Position numbers and translations under genes: made by a program. DNA of 64,000 nt from Streptomyces diastatochromogenes. Its GTDB lineage: Bacteria; Actinomycetota; Actinomycetes; Streptomycetales; Streptomycetaceae. The DNA lies in contig NZ_MCGQ01000002.1 in assembly GCF_002242805.1 (NCBI RefSeq), forward strand, positions 35,150 to 99,149, written 5' to 3'. A model generated the notes under the pieces. That model had not been told where the DNA came from, did not search any database, and saw nothing but the letters and a program-made list of their open reading frames with translations. Below are positions 60,409 to 64,000 of this stretch, piece by piece. Within the stretch, counting starts at the first letter, position 1, and each line of letters opens with the position of its first letter.

Positions 60409-61290
60409 CTGAAGCTATTCCACACGGCGAATAGCGGCATGACCGAGGTCATGCCGCGTCTTGCTGAGGTCGAGGCGGAGGTACAGGGCCTCGTCGAGGC
60501 GCACATGGAGATGCTGCTGGGTGTGAAATTCCTGGCGAGCGAGTACAGCACGGGACCGGTCCACGGCGGCCGGATAGACTCGCTCGGTCTCGACGAGAAC
60601 GGATTTCCGGTCATCGTCGAGTACAAGCGGGGTGTCGATGCCGGCGTCATCAACCAGGGCTTGTTCTACCTCGCGTGGTTGATGGACCACCGCGCCGAGT
60701 TCGAGTACCTGGTCTGCGACCGGCTCGGGGCGACGGTCGCGTCCCAGGTGCTGTGGAGCGAGCCGCGCCTGATCTGCATCGCCGGCGATTTCACGCGCTA
60801 CGACGTGCACGCCGTGCGCGAGCACCGGAGGTCGATCGACTTGGTGCGCTACCGACTCTTCGGCAACGACCTGCTCGGGCTTGAGACCGTGGCGTCTGTG
60901 AGCGGCGGGACGCAGGTAGCCCGTCGGGCGCGCCGGCAGGCTGTCGCGCGCGCGGCAGCCGATGTTCGGGGCGCGTCGATGGTAGAGCTGGCGACCGCGG
61001 TCGACGAGGCATTGCTCGCTCTCGGGGACGGTGTGAACCGCGTGGAGCGCAAGCAGTACCGGGCGTATCAGCGTGTGCGGAACTTCGCCTGCGTGTGCCC
61101 GCCTCAGCGGAGCAAGCTCCTTGTCTACCTGAAGGTCGACCCGAAGCACGTCGATCTTCTTCCCGGGTTCACCCGGGACGTGTCCGGGCTCGGCCACCAC
61201 GGGACTGGCGATTTGGAGGTGCAGCTCCGCACGCCGAGGGACGTGGAGCAAGCGCAGAATCTGTTCCGCGCGAGCTACGCGGCTGCCTGA
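60409..61290 (+). CDS. DUF5655 domain protein with NucS-like nuclease fold; start likely frameshifted
   Basis: The body matches DUF5655-type proteins of about 295 residues. The N-terminal half has the nuclease-like part EVEAEVQGLVEAHMEMLLGV, FLASEYSTGPVHGGRIDSLG, FPVIVEYKRGVDAGVINQGL with catalytic-type D...E-x-K. The C-terminal DUF5655 part has KQYRAYQRVRNFACVCPPQR and LVYLKVDPK. Relatives start M-A-D-L-K-L-F. Here GAGGAGGGGAAG precedes GTG-GCG-GCC-TGA at 60401, which stops after three codons, while the family frame reads L-K-L-F from 60409. One base appears missing near 60408. Unless a CTG or an upstream ATG (60226 or 60256) is used, expression is lost. The sequence could also be a sequencing error. 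Confidence 0.7.
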   Translation: MKLFHTANSGMTEVMPRLAEVEAEVQGLVEAHMEMLLGVKFLASEYSTGPVHGGRIDSLGLDENGFPVIVEYKRGVDAGVINQGLFYLAWLMDHRAEFEYLVCDRLGATVASQVLWSEPRLICIAGDFTRYDVHAVREHRRSIDLVRYRLFGNDLLGLETVASVSGGTQVARRARRQAVARAAADVRGASMVELATAVDEALLALGDGVNRVERKQYRAYQRVRNFACVCPPQRSKLLVYLKVDPKHVDLLPGFTRDVSGLGHHGTGDLEVQLRTPRDVEQAQNLFRASYAAA

Positions 61291-61395
61291 TCGCTCGACG
61301 GCATCCTGGCCATGAGCGGTAGGTGTCGGATCTGTGGTCGTCGAGTGATCCCTTTCGACGTGCGGGCAGGTCGTGGCGGTGGACTATCAATGATT

Positions 61396-61432
61396 CGCGG
61401 GATCGCCGGTTTGGCTAACCGGCGATCCCGCG
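61396..61432. terminator. Strong bidirectional terminator (16-bp stem)
   Basis: A perfect 16-bp stem (61396-61411 paired with 61417-61432, CGCGGGATCGCCGGTT) surrounds a 5-nt TGGCT loop. It lies between the convergent DUF5655 and DUF317 genes, 106 bp and 31 bp from their stops. Confidence 0.85.
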
Positions 61433-61462
61433 CTATGTTGCGCCGCTCTGACGGCCTGGTGA

Positions 61463-62718
61463 TCAGCGTGTACGGCTGGCTGCGGGACTGGCCGTGACCG
61501 CCGCGATGGCTGGCAGCGTGGTGCCGAGGCTCGTCTTGCATTCGCGGCCCGCGGTCTTCGCCTGACGGGTGCCGGTTCCGTGGGCGAGGTTCTCGGAGAG
61601 GGCGGTCAGCAGCGAACTCGGGGTGTGCGGGGACGTGGTGAGGGTCCAAGTCGGGCGGTCGGGTTCTGGGCCAGCCCAGACGGTCCAGGTGGCGAGCGTC
61701 TGCTGCGGGTGCTGGGTGGCGAAGGCGTCGAACTGGACCCCTGCGTCCCCGGCAGGGGACGTCCAGCGGATCCATCGCCCGTCCAGGGTGTGCTTCCACC
61801 CGGCGTCGGAAAGGGGCTGCGTGGCGGCCGTGACGGTCTTCTCGTCTGCGCTGGCGTCCGCGTCCCAGCCGTCGGCGAGGTGATCCAGCAGCTCCCGCAG
61901 CACGGGGGCGGGGGTGCCGCCGGTCAGGGTGAAGACCCACATGCGGTCGGATACCGGGCTCTCGTAGGCGGCCACGGTCCACGCGGTCTCGTGGGAGGGC
62001 GCTTCGTGGATGCGCTCGATGCGCAGGGTCTGGGATTCGTGGATGGCGTGGGTCGTTTCATCGGACCAGGTCCTCCACTTCTCCCAGTCGCCGTGCGCGT
62101 CGAGGAACGCTTCGAGGAGGGCATCGTGGTCGCCGGCATCGGCTGCGTACGCCGGGACCGTTTCCCGTTCTGGGCGTGTGGGGTCAGGTTGGATCGAGGG
62201 TACGGCGAGCGGGGTTCGGGCTTCGGCGGCGGCGCGCTCGGTGTCCGTCATCGGCGCCGGGCCGGGGAGCATGGTGGCTCCGTGGATTCGCTCGAAGGCG
62301 ACCAGGGCTTGGGCGGGCGAGTCGAAGACGTCGGCGACCTGCCGCAGGTGGTCCTCGCCGTGGAGGTAGACGCTCTTGCCGCTGCCGAGGTAGGTGCCGA
62401 CCGCAACGATGGTGTGGCCAGTTCCTCGGCGTGGGCGTGGATGAGGAGCTGGCCGTGGCGGATGTCGTCACGGATCTTCTGGGGCTCGTTGGAGACCTCG
62501 CGGACCTCGCTGCGGGTGCACCAGGGCATCGGGTAGTCGGCCCAGGTCCATTTCTCGGCCATGGCTTCCTGGAGCCGGGGGGTGATCTCGACGGTGATCC
62601 CGCCAGCCGTCAGTTGCTGCCCTGCTTTCTCGGCCCAGTAGGGCTCCTCGTGATCGACGCGGGCCAGCACCAGGGTGTTCTTGGCCACGACGGTCCAGTC
62701 GGCGGCCTCTAGGCCCAC
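61463..62718 (-). pseudogene. DUF317 domain protein disrupted by a frameshift
   Basis: Two minus-strand frames join into one protein of about 419 residues. The first part (62718 to about 62419) reads WTVVAKNTLVLARVDHEEPY, GITVEITPRLQEAMAEKW and DDIRHGQLLIHAHAEE. One base is then missing, and the second frame continues GHTIVAVGTYLGSGKSVYLH and HLRQVADVFDSPAQALVAFE before the DUF317 part (ALLEAFLDAHGDWEKWRTWS, WTLTTSPHTPSSLLTALSEN). The join is smooth. DUF317 proteins are typical of Streptomyces integrative elements; function is unknown. A sequencing error is the alternative. The downstream frame alone could give a 269-residue protein from 62272. Confidence 0.7.
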
Positions 62719-62892
62719 GGAAGGATGTGGGCCTGGGATCCGGCCAGGACGGCGGTCACGGCGCTGGGATGAGTGGGGTGAGTGTCGAGGCGGACGTGGG
62801 CGTCGATGGGGGGTGTGTGGTGGTCATGTTGGGCGTCGTCGCTTCTGCCGGTGACCGGACCTCCGGGGGCCGGCCACCGGCGTAGTTGGGTG

Positions 62893-64000
62893 CTATCGGG
62901 TTGCTCGGGCGGCGCGCGCGGCCGTGGTGGTCGGCGGGCCGGCGCGGGTGGTGGCCGCGGGGCGTGGTCGCTGTGGTGGGACCAGTCCGGTGGCGTGCTG
63001 CCAGCGAGTCCGGATGGCGCCGAGGTCGGCGAGGGCCCGGCGGGCGCCGACGACGAGTTGGAACGGCGTGGTCGCCGGGTCGCAGGCGTACGCCTCGATG
63101 CGACGGCCGGCGTAGTCGGCGGTGGTCAGCAGGGAACGCTGCAGGGTGCGCTCGCCCCAGTGCTCCACGGAACCTGCCGGTTCGGCTAGGAGACGGAGCA
63201 CCTCACCCGGCTCACTGTCATGGTCCAGCAGGCCACGCTGTTGGGCTTCCCATAGGACAGTGACGGGGTCGACAGGGTCGCCGCGCCGGGTCAGGGCGGA
63301 GAGGCACTTCCACAGGCTGGCGTGCAGGGGGTGGTTGAAGTCGTCGGGGGCCAGCCACTGGACAGATTCCATGTCCGCGGGGTGGGCGGTGGCGGTCGCG
63401 AGCAGCAGCTGCTCCTCCTCCACCACTTCGGCGTAGTTGGGTGCGGGGGTCGGCGCTGGTGCCGGGGTGCGGGGCATGGCGCCGGCGCGGGGTGGGAATC
63501 GGGCTGCGATGTCGTCCACGACGGCGGCGAGCGTGTCGGCCTCGGCGAGCACCGTGTGGACGGGGTGCGGGAGGGAGGCATCGTGGACGGCCTGGACGAG
63601 GCGCTCGGCGGCGGCCCGCAGACCGTGGCGGGCGTGCTCGGCCTCGACCATCCGCGCGTAGGCCGGCGCGTGGCGGGGCCAGGGGCAGACCTGGATCAGG
63701 GTGTGCAGGTAGGAGGCAGTCAGTCCGCGTGCCTGCGTGCGGGCCGTGGCGAGCACTTGGTCGAGCCACTTCGTGTTCTTCGCGTGCTCGGCTGGGTCGG
63801 GGGCGGGCAGCGTGTTGATCGCGGCGAACAGGGCGGCGTGCGCGGCGGTGGAGAACGAGGCGGCGGCAATCCCGGTCACGTCGCCGAGACGATGCGGATC
63901 GAGAAGAAGAGCGCCGAGGAGGGCCTGCTCGACGTGGAATATCGGTCGCGGCGGAGGAACGGTGTCGGGGTAGTCGTCCTCGTCGGGGTCGGGGTCGGGG
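62893..64000 (-). CDS. Protein with two DnaB N-terminal-like domains, 5' partial
   Basis: The frame is open to the right edge, so the start is outside the window. A first DnaB_N-like helical domain is visible near the edge (VEQALLGALLLDPHRLGDVT, then HAALFAAINTLPAPD). After a linker of Pro/Ala (PAPAPTPAPN) a second one follows, EEEQLLLATATAHPADMESV and FNHPLHASLWKCLSALTRRG. No helicase motor (Walker A or B) is seen before the stop. Such proteins occur with DUF317 genes in actinobacterial integrative elements, where they may interact with the host replisome. The N-terminal run of Asp-Pro (PDPDPDEDDYPD) is low complexity. Confidence 0.75.
   Translation of the reverse strand, partial: PDPDPDEDDYPDTVPPPRPIFHVEQALLGALLLDPHRLGDVTGIAAASFSTAAHAALFAAINTLPAPDPAEHAKNTKWLDQVLATARTQARGLTASYLHTLIQVCPWPRHAPAYARMVEAEHARHGLRAAAERLVQAVHDASLPHPVHTVLAEADTLAAVVDDIAARFPPRAGAMPRTPAPAPTPAPNYAEVVEEEQLLLATATAHPADMESVQWLAPDDFNHPLHASLWKCLSALTRRGDPVDPVTVLWEAQQRGLLDHDSEPGEVLRLLAEPAGSVEHWGERTLQRSLLTTADYAGRRIEAYACDPATTPFQLVVGARRALADLGAIRTRWQHATGLVPPQRPRPAATTRAGPPTTTAARAARATR

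Noticed and set aside
1..64000. CRISPR array or intact transposase
   Set aside because: No regularly spaced repeats with unique spacers and no DDE or serine recombinase gene were seen; the only recombinase is the truncated tyrosine integrase.

Overview
The window is high-GC actinobacterial DNA, almost certainly a Streptomyces chromosome. Third codon positions are strongly G/C, there are many GTG starts and leaderless genes, and several families seen here are largely confined to Streptomyces (DUF6233, DUF317, Clp-N-only and HipA-type kinase genes beside a Tat-type Rieske lipoprotein).

Positions 1-14.3 kb are ordinary chromosomal genes: a glutamate-cysteine ligase-like enzyme (cut by the window edge), a CPBP membrane protease, PhzF, MerR, PadR, LysR and MocR regulators, three EamA/DMT exporters, two PPOX flavoproteins, an isochorismatase-fold protein and a Rieske lipoprotein. 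Convergent pairs are tightly packed, and several divergent pairs share palindromic operators.

At 14.32 kb a HipA-family kinase gene is cut after about 35 codons, beside a near-perfect 18-bp direct repeat. From there to about 18.3 kb the DNA is a scrapyard of broken genes on both strands (an SMC/RecN-like ATPase, a tyrosine integrase cut just after its first catalytic Arg, and others). A few intact genes lie among them: a DUF4839 membrane protein, an HhH DNA glycosylase-like protein and a DUF6233 protein. This marks the edge of a genomic island.

The island is a stack of defence-type loci. (a) 19.05-20.47 kb: an orphan protein with a possible PD-(D/E)XK motif. (b) 21.39-29.24 kb: three co-directional genes, namely a kinase fused to a repeat-rich, probably beta-propeller region, a PD-(D/E)XK protein with a coiled coil, and a 974-residue protein with two degenerate RNase III-like units each followed by a dsRNA-binding domain. 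I know of no named system with this composition and regard it as the best candidate for something undescribed. (c) 30.42-33.37 kb: a DUF4365-type nuclease joined to an APAZ-like region, overlapping a short PIWI-type Argonaute, i.e. a SPARDA-like short-pAgo system. (d) 50.19-33.58 kb, minus strand: SNF2/RapA-like helicase, Eco57I-type adenine methylase, a 2201-residue DEAD helicase with DUF1998 and a Vsr-like C-terminus, and a RelE-UvrD fusion. This is a DISARM-like operon with unusual architecture. (e) 50.27-51.34 kb: a second Ser/Thr kinase. (f) 60.02-51.44 kb, minus strand: a complete translationally coupled Wadjet-type SMC operon (DUF2397, DUF2398, TIGR02680, DUF2399).

After a DUF5655 protein whose start looks frameshifted and a strong bidirectional terminator at 61.4 kb, the window ends in genes typical of Streptomyces integrative elements. 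These are a frameshifted DUF317 protein and a protein with two DnaB N-terminal-like domains that runs off the right edge. I saw no rRNA, no convincing tRNA, no intact transposase and no CRISPR array.
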